This document shows positions 35,061 to 46,700 of a stretch of 64,000 bases of DNA, in pieces. Below the pieces are notes generated by a model. It was not told the origin of the DNA. It saw only the letters and a list, made by a program, of their open reading frames with translations, and ran no database searches. Each line of letters starts with the position of its first letter. Within the stretch, counting starts at the first letter, position 1. Source of the DNA: Pseudomonas sp. S06B 330 (GTDB lineage Bacteria; Pseudomonadota; Gammaproteobacteria; Pseudomonadales; Pseudomonadaceae); contig NZ_CP088149.1 of assembly GCF_002845275.2 (NCBI RefSeq), positions 3,220,501 to 3,284,500 of the forward strand, read 5' to 3'. Position numbers and translations under genes: made by a program.

Positions 35061-37034
35061 TCAGCGAACCATATGCAAGTAATGCAAATGCCGTTCGTAC
35101 TGATCGAGAATGTCGCCAATCACATCCTCACGGCTCCAGCCCATGATGTCGTAATCCTGACCGCCTTCGCGCAGGTGCACTTCGGCGCGGAAATACTTGC
35201 GCGCATCACTGTTGTCATCACGTTCCTGCAGCACGAAGCTGGGCATCACGAAAGCCCGTGGCCGTACTTCATAAAGGAAGCGCCCTTCCCCGGCGTGATC
35301 CAACTCCAGGGTGATGCGCCCATCGTCCTGCTCTTGAAGGGTCACCTCATACCCCTGCTTGCGCAGCTCCCCAGCCACTTCCTCACAGGCAGGCTTGACC
35401 ACTTCACCGATAAAGCGCGTCACGTGCGAGCGCTTTGGCATCATGGCGATATTACGCAGGCGTCGCTGCCAGCCACCGAACGAATGGGCGGCGTGACGCG
35501 GCGACGGGAGCGCCTGGTAACGCAAGCCTTGACGTGTGGCATCCAGGTTCAGAGCACGGAACAGACCCCAGATCGACGCCAGGAGAATGATCGAGAACGG
35601 CAGTGCACTGGCAATGGTCGCGGTTTGCAAAGCCTTCAACCCATTGGCCAGCAACAATGCTACCGCTACCACACCGATGCTCACTGACCAGAAGATGCGC
35701 TGCCACAAGGGCGAGTGGTCATGCCCGGTGGAGGCCAACATATCCACCACCAGCGCGCCGGAATCGGCGGAGGTAATAAAGAACACCACCACCATCAGCA
35801 CCGCGACCATCGACACCACGCTGGACATCGGAAAGTGTTCGAGGAAGGCGAACAACGCCAATGAGCTGTCCTGCCCCACCACTACGGCCAAATCCTTAAC
35901 GCCTTCGTTGAGGATCATGTGCAACGCCGAATCGCCGAACACAGTCATCCACAACAGGGTGAAGCCGGCCGGCACGAAGAGCACGCCGCAAATGAACTCG
36001 CGAATGGTCCGTCCGCGAGAGATGCGTGCGATGAACAACCCAACGAAGGGCGACCAGGACAGCCACCAGCCCCAATACAACAGGGTCCAGCCGCCGATCC
36101 AGTCAGTGGGCTCATAGGCGTAGAGGTTGAAGGTCTTATTGACGATCTCAGAGAGATACGCGCCAGTGTTCTGCACATAAGCCTGGAGCAAGAACACCGT
36201 GGGCCCGAGCACCAACACAAACAGCATGAGTACCAGCGCCAGTACCAGGTTGAGCTCCGACAGTATCCGCACACCGCGGTCCAGGCCACTGGCAACCGAC
36301 AGCGTGGCCAGGCCACACGTGACCGTGATGAGAATGATCTGCACCGTGGTATTAATCGGCACCCCGAACAACTGGTGAAAGCCGCTGTTGATTTGCAGCA
36401 CGCCATAGCCCAGTGAGGTGGCCACGCCGAACACCGTGCCGATGATCGCGAATACATCCACCGCGTGGCCTATCGGGCCGTAGATACGTTCACCGATCAG
36501 CGGGTACAGCGCCGAGCGCAGGGTCAGTGGCAAGCCCTTGCGGAAACTGAAGTACGCCAGGATCAAGCCGACGATCGCGTAGATCGCCCAAGCGTGCAGC
36601 CCCCAATGGAAGAAGGTGATCTTCATCGCCTCACGGGCGGCCTGCACGGTACCCGATTCACCCACCGGCGGGCTGGTGAAGTGCATGACCGGCTCGGCAA
36701 CCCCGAAGAACATCAAGCCGATGCCCATCCCTGCGGAAAACAGCATGGCGAACCAGCTGCGACTGCGGTACTCCGGCTCGCTGTGGTCGGGGCCAAGCTT
36801 GATGTCGCCGTACCGGCTGATCGCCAGGAACACTGCGCTGATCAGGATCAACGCCACGGCCAGGATGTAAAACCAGCTGGCGTTGGTGATGATCCACTGC
36901 TGGATATGGTTGAACTGGGATTGCGCCTGTGCCTGAAAAGCCACGGCATAGAACACCAGTAACAAAATGAGTACGGCGCTGGTGTAGAACACCGGTGGAT
37001 TGAGGGTGCTCCTTGGCTTGGTAGGGTTTTCCAT
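35061..37034 (-). CDS. betT: BCCT-family transporter, BetT-like choline importer
   Basis: A 657-residue BCCT carrier with about twelve membrane helices. The glycine-rich substrate/sodium-path helix FSAGMGIGLMFFGVAEP and the Trp-rich signature WTLLYWGWWLSWSPFVGLF are present, followed by RISRGRTIREF. A long cytoplasmic tail (about 520-657) is typical of BetT rather than short-tailed BCCT members and is linked to osmotic control. It probably imports choline by proton symport. No betA, betB or betI gene is nearby, so it stands apart from the usual choline oxidation operon; substrate specificity within BCCT is inferred. Confidence 0.85.
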   Translation of the reverse strand: MENPTKPRSTLNPPVFYTSAVLILLLVFYAVAFQAQAQSQFNHIQQWIITNASWFYILAVALILISAVFLAISRYGDIKLGPDHSEPEYRSRSWFAMLFSAGMGIGLMFFGVAEPVMHFTSPPVGESGTVQAAREAMKITFFHWGLHAWAIYAIVGLILAYFSFRKGLPLTLRSALYPLIGERIYGPIGHAVDVFAIIGTVFGVATSLGYGVLQINSGFHQLFGVPINTTVQIILITVTCGLATLSVASGLDRGVRILSELNLVLALVLMLFVLVLGPTVFLLQAYVQNTGAYLSEIVNKTFNLYAYEPTDWIGGWTLLYWGWWLSWSPFVGLFIARISRGRTIREFICGVLFVPAGFTLLWMTVFGDSALHMILNEGVKDLAVVVGQDSSLALFAFLEHFPMSSVVSMVAVLMVVVFFITSADSGALVVDMLASTGHDHSPLWQRIFWSVSIGVVAVALLLANGLKALQTATIASALPFSIILLASIWGLFRALNLDATRQGLRYQALPSPRHAAHSFGGWQRRLRNIAMMPKRSHVTRFIGEVVKPACEEVAGELRKQGYEVTLQEQDDGRITLELDHAGEGRFLYEVRPRAFVMPSFVLQERDDNSDARKYFRAEVHLREGGQDYDIMGWSREDVIGDILDQYERHLHYLHMVR

Positions 37035-37166
37035 CAGGTGGCTCTCTCCATTGCAACACTAAGCTTGAGCAAGCATCCGGTGGCACCGGACAATCACGCG
37101 TCTGCACAGCGTAGCTCACCGGGCCTTGAGCAAAGCACCGGGCGCAGTTGCCTGAAGGCCACAGGA

Positions 37167-38849
37167 TCAACTCGCTACATAAACGATGATTGGCCCGCAC
37201 ACCGCCAGCAGCACATTGGAAATGGCGTAGCAAACGGTGAACCCAATCACAGGCGTGTTGCTCCCGGATTGTTCAATGATCTTGTTCATCGACGCCGCCT
37301 CGGTCTGGGCCCCGGCCAGCGCGCCGAACAGCACCATCGGGTGCAAGCGCAGAACATAACGCCCGAAATACAGCGACACCAGCGGTGGCAACAAGGTCAC
37401 CACCACCCCGGAAATCAGCAAGGCAACCCCTTGGCTCTGCATCGCGCTGATAGCGGCGGGACCTGCCAGCAGGCCCACCACGGCACCGAAGGCAGTAAGC
37501 CCGAACTCTGAAAACGCCCACTGCGCCGCGGCCGGCAAGGCGCCTACCTCTGGGTGGCGGGAGTTGTACCAGCCAATCAACAGCGCAACCAACAACACTC
37601 CACCGCCCACACCCAGCTCGATGGGAATCATGCCGATATGCGTCGATAGCATGCCGACCAGCGCACCAACGACCATGCCCAGGCTGTGCACGGCAATATC
37701 GCTTTTGTAACTGTGCTCGCGAATACGCCCCAGTTGTTGCGCCAGCGCGACAATGCTTGAGGTGCGCCCGGTCAGTGAGATGACATCCCCTTTGCGCAGC
37801 ACGGTGTTGGGCAGCATCGGCAACTCCAGCCCCTGGCGGGTGATGGTGTTGACAAAGCACCCCAAACGCTCCGAGCCCACCAGTGCGGACTTGATTTCAT
37901 GCACCGTCTTACCGGCCAAGGTGTCGCTGGTCAGCACCACGTCGGCGCTGCGAGTGGGAAACGACAGCGATTGCGCGTGGTCGATCTCCGGGCCAAGCCA
38001 TTGCGCCAGCACGCCAACGTCTTCCCGCAGGGCATAGACGCCGACGATATCGCCGCTTTGCAGGACTAAACCAGTGTCACGTTCAAGAACCAGGTCGCCG
38101 CGTACCACACGCTCGATGGTGATGTTGGCGTGACGGCGCTCAAACTCGGCGATCGCCATGCCATTGGCGCTGTCTGCCACGCGATGGGCACGCACCACGA
38201 TGCGGGTATAGGGAATAGTGATGATGTCTTCGTTGCTGGCGATGCCTAACTCCAGTTCCAACTCACGGGCAGATGCGCGCAAGTCCACACCCAACAGCTT
38301 CGGCGCAATGGTGCCAACGAACACAATCAGGCCAATGGTGCCGAACAGGTAGGTGATGGCATAGGCAATTGCCATATGACTGTAGAGCTGATTCTTGGCC
38401 GCATCATCAAGGGGCAACTGGGCGATGGCGCTGCTCGCAGTCCCCATGATTGCGGTATCCGTCAGGGCGCCCGCGCCTAATCCTGCAGTAAAGCCTGCAT
38501 CGAAGTGATACACCGCGTTCATCATCAAGATCGCGCCCAACGCCGTGGCACACAGCACCACCGAAAACAGCACCAGCTTCAGGCTGCTGCGGTTCAGGCA
38601 ACTGAAGAACTCTGGGCCGCTTTTGAAGCCAACGGCATAGATGAACAGCACAAAAAACACTGACTTGAGCGTTTGCGGCACCTCAAGGCCGATCTGGCCA
38701 ATGATCAAGCCCATCAGCAAGGCCCCGGCTACCGAGCCCAAATGGAAACTGCCCAGCTGAATCCGGCCGATCAGCACCCCCGAGGCAATGGCCAGGAACA
38801 CCGCAATCTCGGGGTTGGAGCGCAACGCATGAAGCACGAAGTCGATCAT
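37167..38849 (-). CDS. AspT/YidE-type exchanger with TrkA-C domains
   Basis: A 560-residue membrane protein of the aspartate:alanine exchanger family. The start MIDFVLHALRSNPEIAVFLA at 38849 overlaps the MscS gene stop by 4 bases. Two blocks of membrane helices (about 10-190 and 390-560) flank a cytoplasmic region with two TrkA-C-like domains (about 210-290 and 300-370; GDIVGVYALREDVGVLA and GDVISLTGRTSSIVALA). The repeat GAGALTDTAIMGTASSA in block one has a counterpart GALAGAQTEAASMNKI in block two, showing the internal duplication. The exchanged substrates cannot be told. Confidence 0.88.
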   Translation of the reverse strand: MIDFVLHALRSNPEIAVFLAIASGVLIGRIQLGSFHLGSVAGALLMGLIIGQIGLEVPQTLKSVFFVLFIYAVGFKSGPEFFSCLNRSSLKLVLFSVVLCATALGAILMMNAVYHFDAGFTAGLGAGALTDTAIMGTASSAIAQLPLDDAAKNQLYSHMAIAYAITYLFGTIGLIVFVGTIAPKLLGVDLRASARELELELGIASNEDIITIPYTRIVVRAHRVADSANGMAIAEFERRHANITIERVVRGDLVLERDTGLVLQSGDIVGVYALREDVGVLAQWLGPEIDHAQSLSFPTRSADVVLTSDTLAGKTVHEIKSALVGSERLGCFVNTITRQGLELPMLPNTVLRKGDVISLTGRTSSIVALAQQLGRIREHSYKSDIAVHSLGMVVGALVGMLSTHIGMIPIELGVGGGVLLVALLIGWYNSRHPEVGALPAAAQWAFSEFGLTAFGAVVGLLAGPAAISAMQSQGVALLISGVVVTLLPPLVSLYFGRYVLRLHPMVLFGALAGAQTEAASMNKIIEQSGSNTPVIGFTVCYAISNVLLAVCGPIIVYVAS

Positions 38850-40474
38850 TGCTCGACACCTTTTTCGCTTGGAGCCTGCGCGGGTGCGGTAAACCAACGC
38901 TCCTTGGGTACGCGTTTCTCCTGCTCGGGATCGCCCAGGTAGTGCGGCGACATGATCTGCACACCGTACTCATTGAACACATCCTGAATGTTGGCATGCA
39001 GCAAGGTCAGCAACTCGGCACGTGGCCGTGGTTCGCTGGGTACTGCCTGGGCGACCAGGCGGTACTCCGGATAGAAGTCTGAGAGCGCCGTCTGAAAGAC
39101 TTGCGGGCTGGGGGTCTGCAAGATCCCGGCAGTGCGTTGCGCAGCCTCCAGCAACATCGCCTCGACCTGACGCCATGGGGTGTCGTAGCCAATGGTCACC
39201 ACGGTATCCACCACATAACCGGCCCCCTGCACCACCCGCGAGTAGTTCTTGGTCACCGCGCCAGTAATCATTGAATTGGGGATGGTCAGTACCTCCCCCA
39301 ACCCGGTACGGATACTGGTGGTGAACATGCCCAGCTCGGTCACGGTGCCTTCATGCTCACCAATGCGCACAAACTCGCCGGGGCGCAAGGTGCGTGTGTA
39401 CGTCAGGATCAAGCCAGCAGCGGCCTGGCCCACAACACTGGAGGCGCCGAGCGAGATCATCAGACCGATCAGTACTGACAACCCCTTGAACGCCTCGGTG
39501 CCAGCGCCAGGCAAGTACGGATAGGCCATTGCCAAGGCAAATAGCCAGATTGCCAACGAGGTCAGGCGGGTGGTCGGCTGCAGGGTCTCGTGGTTCAGCC
39601 AGGTAATGGTCCCGGGCTTGGCCAAGCGCTCCAGCACGCGTTTGCTGAAAGCGCTGATGCCGCGGGCGATGAAGAAGATCATCAGGGCAATGACCAACCC
39701 CGGTATGGCGCTGACGATGGCATCAAGGACGTAGCGCAACAGTTCCAGCAAGTAATGATCGAGGCTTTCCCCCCAGGGCCGGGTATAAGGAAAGCGCTGC
39801 AAGACGAAGGTCAGCCATTCATAGGTGAGAAGCAACACAATCGACCAGTACAACAACGCCAGCAAACGCCTGATCAGCGGAAACAGGTTGCTGCTGTCCA
39901 GCAGCGGGGTTTCGCCGACTTTAAGCACATCGTGGTGTCGCCGTATGCGCTTGGGCAGCCAGGACAGCAGTTTGCGCCGGACAAAGCCTGCCAGGCGCAC
40001 CAAAGCGATATACAGCAACGTGGCCACCGCACTCAGCCCCCCTGCGGTGACCAGAAATCGCACGCTGCGAGCTTGTTGGGACTCATTCACGACCTTTTCC
40101 AGGTGCTGGCCGGCTTGCGCTGCAGCCTCGGCAACTGAGAGGTCTTGGCCTGCATCCTTGGGCGTTACGATGAACGCTCGGCGTTCGCCGATCAGCACCA
40201 GGTAGCTGTCTTGAATGGTATCCAGGCGCACCAAGGGATCTTCAGTACCGTCGAGGGTTTCGTTGATCACCGTCTGCGCACGTTGGGCACGTGCGGCGGG
40301 GGTTTCGCCGAGCAAAGTGGCCTGAAAGGTAATAATGCTGCGATTGGCAATCTTCAGCTCGGCCGGTGGGGCCGTCACCTCCGGCGAATCTTGCGCGGCA
40401 AACACAGGGAAGTGAAAAGCAGCCCACAACAGGAAAAAAACGCGCACATACCAGCGCTTCACCCAACTCTCCAT
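38846..40474 (-). CDS. MscS-family mechanosensitive channel
   Basis: A 542-residue protein with a signal peptide (VFFLLWAAFHFPVFAAQD), a periplasmic domain to about 140, four membrane helices and the MscS core. The pore-lining helix is SLGASSVVGQAAAGLILTYT, followed by the beta domain RPGEFVRIGEHEGTVTELGM and IPNSMITGAVTKNYS. The C-terminal domain is about 430-530. It should open under membrane tension to release solutes. Translation is coupled to the AspT-like exchanger through a 4-base overlap, so the two may act together. Confidence 0.9.
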   Translation of the reverse strand: MESWVKRWYVRVFFLLWAAFHFPVFAAQDSPEVTAPPAELKIANRSIITFQATLLGETPAARAQRAQTVINETLDGTEDPLVRLDTIQDSYLVLIGERRAFIVTPKDAGQDLSVAEAAAQAGQHLEKVVNESQQARSVRFLVTAGGLSAVATLLYIALVRLAGFVRRKLLSWLPKRIRRHHDVLKVGETPLLDSSNLFPLIRRLLALLYWSIVLLLTYEWLTFVLQRFPYTRPWGESLDHYLLELLRYVLDAIVSAIPGLVIALMIFFIARGISAFSKRVLERLAKPGTITWLNHETLQPTTRLTSLAIWLFALAMAYPYLPGAGTEAFKGLSVLIGLMISLGASSVVGQAAAGLILTYTRTLRPGEFVRIGEHEGTVTELGMFTTSIRTGLGEVLTIPNSMITGAVTKNYSRVVQGAGYVVDTVVTIGYDTPWRQVEAMLLEAAQRTAGILQTPSPQVFQTALSDFYPEYRLVAQAVPSEPRPRAELLTLLHANIQDVFNEYGVQIMSPHYLGDPEQEKRVPKERWFTAPAQAPSEKGVEQ

Positions 40475-40792
40475 GACTCTTGCTCCAGCCAGATTCCCTT
40501 GTCAGGGCACAACCGTCGTCTGCGGCACATTCGTGGCCAGTGACTGCATCGCACCTGCCGCTCGCGTTGAGCAGGCAACGTCAGGATAGACCGGGTTCTA
40601 CGCTTGTACCTGCAGTTTGCAATCGACTGTAGAACCGCTCCTCAGCACGGCCCTACAAGGCTAAAAAAAACGACTAGGCTGTTTTTGATACCCAACAACG
40701 CCAGCCCTTTCCCTAATCAGCATCTGAGGGACTGACCGCTGTGTGGCGATGCCCCTGATGGCCTGCCCTCTTCCAGGGCTCAGAGTGATGAT
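40475..40792. other. Intergenic promoter region of the giant surface protein
   Basis: A 318-base gap between divergent genes (the MscS gene on minus, the giant protein on plus). It holds a perfect 8-bp inverted repeat GGTTCTAC (40594-40601) with its partner at 40629-40636, an A-run at 40664-40671 and a small hairpin at 40765-40779 near the start. No small gene is convincing. It most likely carries both promoters. Confidence 0.5.
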
Positions 40793-43700
40793 GTGGACAT
40801 GACGACCCAGCCCCGTTCTGCAGTGCCTACCGCGTTCAAACCCCAGCGCCAAGCGCTGGCCCTGGAACCGCGCATCTTGTTTGACGGCGCTGCCGCCACG
40901 GCGGCGGCCGACCAGCAGCACCAAGACGGCAGCGACAACGCCGATGCCAATACCGCCCACGCGACCCCCGCTGAAGCCCGCAGTGAACCCAGCCAGCAAC
41001 CCTCTGCTGCCCGGCACCTGTTGGTCCTCGATAGCCGCATCGAAGGCCGCGAGCAGCTCACCGCCAAGCTGCCCGGCAATGTCGATGTGCTGGTGGTAGA
41101 AGCGGATGAAGATGGCTTGGCGGCGATTTCCACTGCCTTGGCGCAACTGGGGCAGGTCGATTCGATCCAGATCCTCTCCCACGGCGCCGCAGGCGAGTTC
41201 ACCCTCGGCAAGACTACCCTGAGCGCCGACACTATCGAGCAGTTTTCCCAACCGCTGAGTCAATGGAGCCAATCCCTGAGCGAGGGCGCGGACATCCAAC
41301 TGTATGGCTGCAACGTTGGTGCAGGCAGCGATGGACGCACCCTGGTCGATGAACTGTCACGCTTGACCGGCGCCGATGTTGGCGCCTCCAATGACAATAC
41401 CGGCAGCGCCCGCGTCGGGGGCGACTGGACCCTGGAAGTCACCCGTGGCGTACTGGACAAGCCCGTTGCACTAACCGCCACCGCCATGGCCGGTTATGAC
41501 CGCCTGCTGGCGGCCGGGCCCAATACCGACCTGTCCGGCGGCGCTAACGTTCTGATCGGCGATACCTTCAGCTTTACCGTGACCTTCACCAACAGCACCA
41601 GTGACACCGGCTATGCGCCGTTTGTCGACCTGTTCTTCCCCGCCACGGGCAAGGACGGCGCCGGCTCGCAAACCGATGATGGCGTCACCTTCGTATCCGC
41701 CACTTACCTGGGCCAGGCGCTGAATGCGCATGTCCTGACCTTCGATGCCAATGGCCGCGCCAGTCACCCCTTGGCCGTCGGCAGCGATGGCAAGCCGCTG
41801 GTGATCAATGCCGCCGATTTCGGCATGCGCGCGGGTGATCAGATGGTGGTCCTGGAGCTACCCTTTGCCAGTGTCAGCCAGGGTCAGCCACCAATCGCCA
41901 TCCAGGTAACGGCAAGCCTGAGTAACCTGGCCGACACCGATTTTTCCTTTTCCGGCTCGACCCCAGACCTGACCATCCGTGCCCGTAGCGGCTTTCAGTA
42001 CGGCAACGACTCGCTGAACAATCCGGCCACCGACCCGAGCATCCTGGAGCCTGCGGCCAACGCCGACAGCTATCGGGTGCATCCGACGGTGATCACCGTC
42101 GATCAAGTGGTCACCACCCCGGAAGGTGAAACGGCAACCGGCCCCAACTTCAAGCGCGACCTCGACGTCACCCTCACCCCCGCCGATGAGCAGACCCTGA
42201 CCGACGTCGTGATCAAGCAACCGGTGCCGGACAATGTCATCGTCACCGCCATTACCCCTGGCGGGGGCGGCACGCTGACCTCCATTACCCTCTACGATGG
42301 CCGCGCCGTCACCAATCCGGCGCTGATCCAGGCGATCCTCGCGCAAAACAACGACGGCAACCTTAGCAACGATCTCTACATCCGCGAGTTCAGTGTCCGC
42401 TACCCGACTATCAGTGGCCCGACCAGCACCAATGTGCAATTCTTCGTGCCCGAAGACGATGCCGACGGTGTGCCGGTGATCAACCCGGTGAGCGGCAATG
42501 ACGTCACCATTACCTTCGATGGTCCCAGCGCCACCGGCAGCTGGCAGCCACTGGACCCACGCGATGCCGCCAGCGGCCAGATCGACTTCAGCGGCCAGGG
42601 CCAGGATGTCAGTTTCGTCGCCAAGTCGATTACCCTGCAAAAGCAGGTCACCGTCACGGTTGACGGCGGCAGTGCCGGCATCAGCCCAGGGGACACGCTG
42701 ACCTACGACCTGAGGATCGCCCTGTCCGATTACTTCACCTTTGGCGAGACGTTTCTGGGCGGTGGCAACTTCGTCATCGCCGACGGATTGAGCGACGGCC
42801 AGACCTTGGTGACGGGCAGCCCCACCCTGACCCTGACGGTCAACGGCGTGACCCAGAGCATTACCCTGGTCCGCAGCAGCGTGGTCAATAGCGACGGCAG
42901 TACCTCGATAGTCTTCGACATTGGCCAGTCGTTGCGTAATGCCTTCGCCGTGCGTTCCTGGCTCAATGGTGACCTGGCCTTCGATGACGTGCTCCAGGGT
43001 GCGACCCTCGCGGTGATCAGCTACCAGGCGCGGGTCGCTCAAAGCTATACGCCACCAGCGGGGAACCCCCACAGTGAAATCAACGAAGGCGATCCGCTGG
43101 GTAACCAGGCCACCGTCACCGCCACCGTGCTGCTGGACCCGCTGAACCTCAGCGGTCAAGACCAGAGCGACGGCTCCAGTACCCTCTCGCGCATCCCCAA
43201 CAGCCAAGTGCAGATCGACCTCGCCGACCTCAATGGCAACGGTGCACCTGCGCCTGGCACGGAACTGCGTCCCGGCGACAGCGTCACGTTCCGCCTGAGC
43301 TATGACCTGATAACCGGCGACTACGAGAACTTCAAGCTCACCGCTTACTTGCCTTTGCCACTGTTCGACCTCAGCGGCCTGGACCTCAACAGCATCTGGC
43401 GCCTGGCCACGGGTAACACCAACCCCAACAGCCCCACCTCCGTCACCCTTGGCCCAGGTAACTCGCTGGTGTTCACCTTCGCCGACTACGTCAACCCTGG
43501 GATCAATGGCAGCCGGATCGCGATAGACTTCACCCTGACCGTCAGCGACCAGCCGTTCGCCGACCAACGTGCCTTCAACGTGCTGGGCGAATCCAACCAG
43601 ACCCGCACCTTGGACAAGAGCGTTCTGCAAACCACCGATGACGTGACTCTGATCGCTTCGGTCGCCGAACCGGTCCTGAGCATCAGCCATGGCGTGGTGT

Positions 43701-46700
43701 CCACCAACCACGGCACAGTGACCGGCACCACTGGCAGCTGGAACCCGCCAGGCGGCACCGGCATCCCCTTCAACGGCAGCATCACCGATATCAGTGCCGT
43801 CAACGGCAATGTCAGCGGTATCGATGCCAATGATCGCCTGCGACTGGCAACCGCCATCGAGAACAGCGGCGGCGGCAACGCCTTTGACGTCAGCACGCGC
43901 ATCACCCTGCCCCAGGGCCTCTCATTTGTGGGCGGCAGCCTGTCGACGGCCAACCTGCTGATCTATCGTGGTGACGGCACGCGCCTGATCGCCGGCACTC
44001 ACTACACCGTGAACAACGCCACCAATACCATCACCTTCATCGACGGCGCCGGTGTCGGCGCCTTGCTTGCTGGTCGTCCCGGCACTGTCGCCGATACCAG
44101 CGGTGCCAACCTTGTGGTGATTACCTATGAGGTCAACGTCGCGTCCGCCATTGCCGCCAGCAGAACCCTGCAGAGCACCGCGCAACTGACGGGCTACGCC
44201 AGTGTCGAAGGCGGACAGAACTTCCTCGGGGCGACACCCTTGAGCGACCTAGCCAGCCAGCAGGTCGCCGCTCCGACGATCACCAAGACCTATGCCGGCG
44301 GAAGCCTCGACAACAGTGACTCAAGCGCCAGCCATACCACCGGGGCAAACCTGGTGGTGGGCGAAAGCATGCTCTATGACATCGTCGTCACCCTGCCCGA
44401 AGGCACCACGCAGACCTTGCGCATCGATGACCTGATTCCGCCCGGCATGCGCCTGGATACCAGCTTCAACAATCAAGGCTATCTGCTGATCACCACCGCC
44501 GGTGGTGTACTGGCGCAAAACTTCGGCGGCACGGTCACCATTGGCAGCCTCACCGCACCGTCAGGCACGTTGGGCGCTGACGGTGTTGACGCGCGGTTTA
44601 CCTTTACCGTCTCCACCACCACCGGTGACAACAACACCGCCAACAACAGCTTCGTCATTCGCCTGCGCCTGGTGGCCAGCAACGTGACCAGCAACCAGAC
44701 CAGCGCCGTTCGCCTGAATGATGCCACCCTCACCTACAGCGACCCTGACGGTGATACGCCCAACGGCAGCACGCCGATCAACCGTGACGTAGCGGTTACG
44801 GGAAGCAAGCCCAGCGTGACCATTCAGGAACCCACCTTGCAACTGGGCCAGCAATTGATCACCCCACCAGGGATCGGCTTCGACCAAGGTGACCCGCTTG
44901 AATACACCATCACCCTCACTAACGGCTCAGCCGGTAGCGACTACGATGCCTACGACATCGCCTTCAGCAGCCAGCTGCCAACCGAACTGGACCAACTGAC
45001 CCTGGTCAGCGTGATCTACACCGTCAATGGCGTCAGCACCAACATCACTGGCAGCTTCAGCCTTGACCCGAGCGGCCGCACCCTGGTCAACAGTGGCAAT
45101 GTCGACATCGCCAAAGGCGGCAGCGTGGTCATCCGTGTGTCTGGCGTGGTCAATGCCACTGGCGCCTCGGTGGCGCAATTCGACAACCTTGCCCAAGTGC
45201 GCTGGACCAGCCTCAATGGCAACAGCAGCGCAGGTGCCGATCCAGCTGGCGAGCGCACAGGCCAGGATGGCCCACTCAACGGTGGCACCCTCAACGACTA
45301 CCGCCGTGACAGCGTGCTGATCATCCCGGTCGCCCAGGGCATCAAGTTTTCCCGGGTCGGCGGCCTGCCCGACACCAGCGCCCCCAACCCGACCAATGCC
45401 CTGCAAGAGACGGCGGCCATCGGTGAAATCATCCGTTACCGCGCCACGGTGTTGGTGCCCGAAGGCAATAACCCCAATTACCAGCTGGTGATTACCCTGG
45501 GTCAAGGCCTGACCCTGGCGGACCTGAGCACGATGCGCATCGGTTTTGTCTCCGACGGCGGCCTGGTCACCAGCCTGAGTGACCTGATCACCAGCGGCAC
45601 CTTGCAGATCATCGGCAACGAGGACAGCCCCGAAGCCCAGTTCATCACCCCGGACCTTTCCGGCGCGGCGCCCACCGGGGTACTCAACTCGGCTTACGTG
45701 CAACTGAGTACCGATGCCAACGGCAACCAGATCATCACCCTCAACCTGGGCAATATCACCAACGGCGCCTTTGGCGGCGGTAACGATGGCAACGATGACG
45801 ACCTTGAAGGCATCGTGGTGGAGTTCAGTGCCAGGGTCGACAACCGGGTCGAGAACCAGGCCGGCGATGTCCTCGGCGCCACGGTTCAGGATCGGGTAAA
45901 CGGTGTTACCCGCGCCACCAGCAACACCTTGAGCGAACGTATCGTCGAAGCTGGTTTTACCGGCCTGAACAAACAGGTCACCGACTTCAGCCCCAATCCG
46001 GGCACCACCCTGGGCAGCGCAACGGTCAGCGTCAGCTTTACCGCCAGTGGTGGCCTGCCGGCCTATGACGTGCACCTGACTGACGGTTTCCCGACCGGCA
46101 GTAACTACAACCTGATCAGCATTACCATTGACGGCACCACCTACGGTCCGGGCAACCTGCCGGCTGGGGTGACCTTCAGCACCAGTGGCGGCCTGAGTGT
46201 GGACATTGCACGGGTCGACATCGGCTCCCAGGTCCGCGTGCTGTACTCGGTCAGCGTCCCCAATGGCACAGCCATCGCCAGCAGCGATGCCAGCTTGAGC
46301 TGGAGCAGCCTGCCAGAGACGTTCACCAGTTGGGGTGGCTCAGCCGTAGGAGCCGACAGCAGCGCCAGCGGCGAGCGCACGGGGGCCAACGGCCCTGGTC
46401 CGGATGCCAGCACCCTGAACAACTATGTGCTGCGCGAAGGTGCGGGCCTGGGGATCATCAGTGGCACGCTTTGGAACGATACCGGCACTGCCGCCACAGC
46501 GCCTAACGACGCCACCCCGGATGTGGATCCGGTACCCGGCACACCTGGCTATGAACTGGCCGTACCCAACCAGACAATCAACCTGATCTGGGCGGGTACT
46601 GATGGCATCCTCGGCAATGCTGACGACAAAACCTTCAGCACTACCACCGACAGCAATGGCCGCTTTACGTTTGGCGTGTTGCCCTCTGGTCTGTACCGCC

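Noticed and set aside
41858..43711. A 617-codon minus-strand frame inside the giant gene
   Set aside because: The plus-strand frame is continuous through 11.5 kb with repeat domains; the minus frame has no family features.
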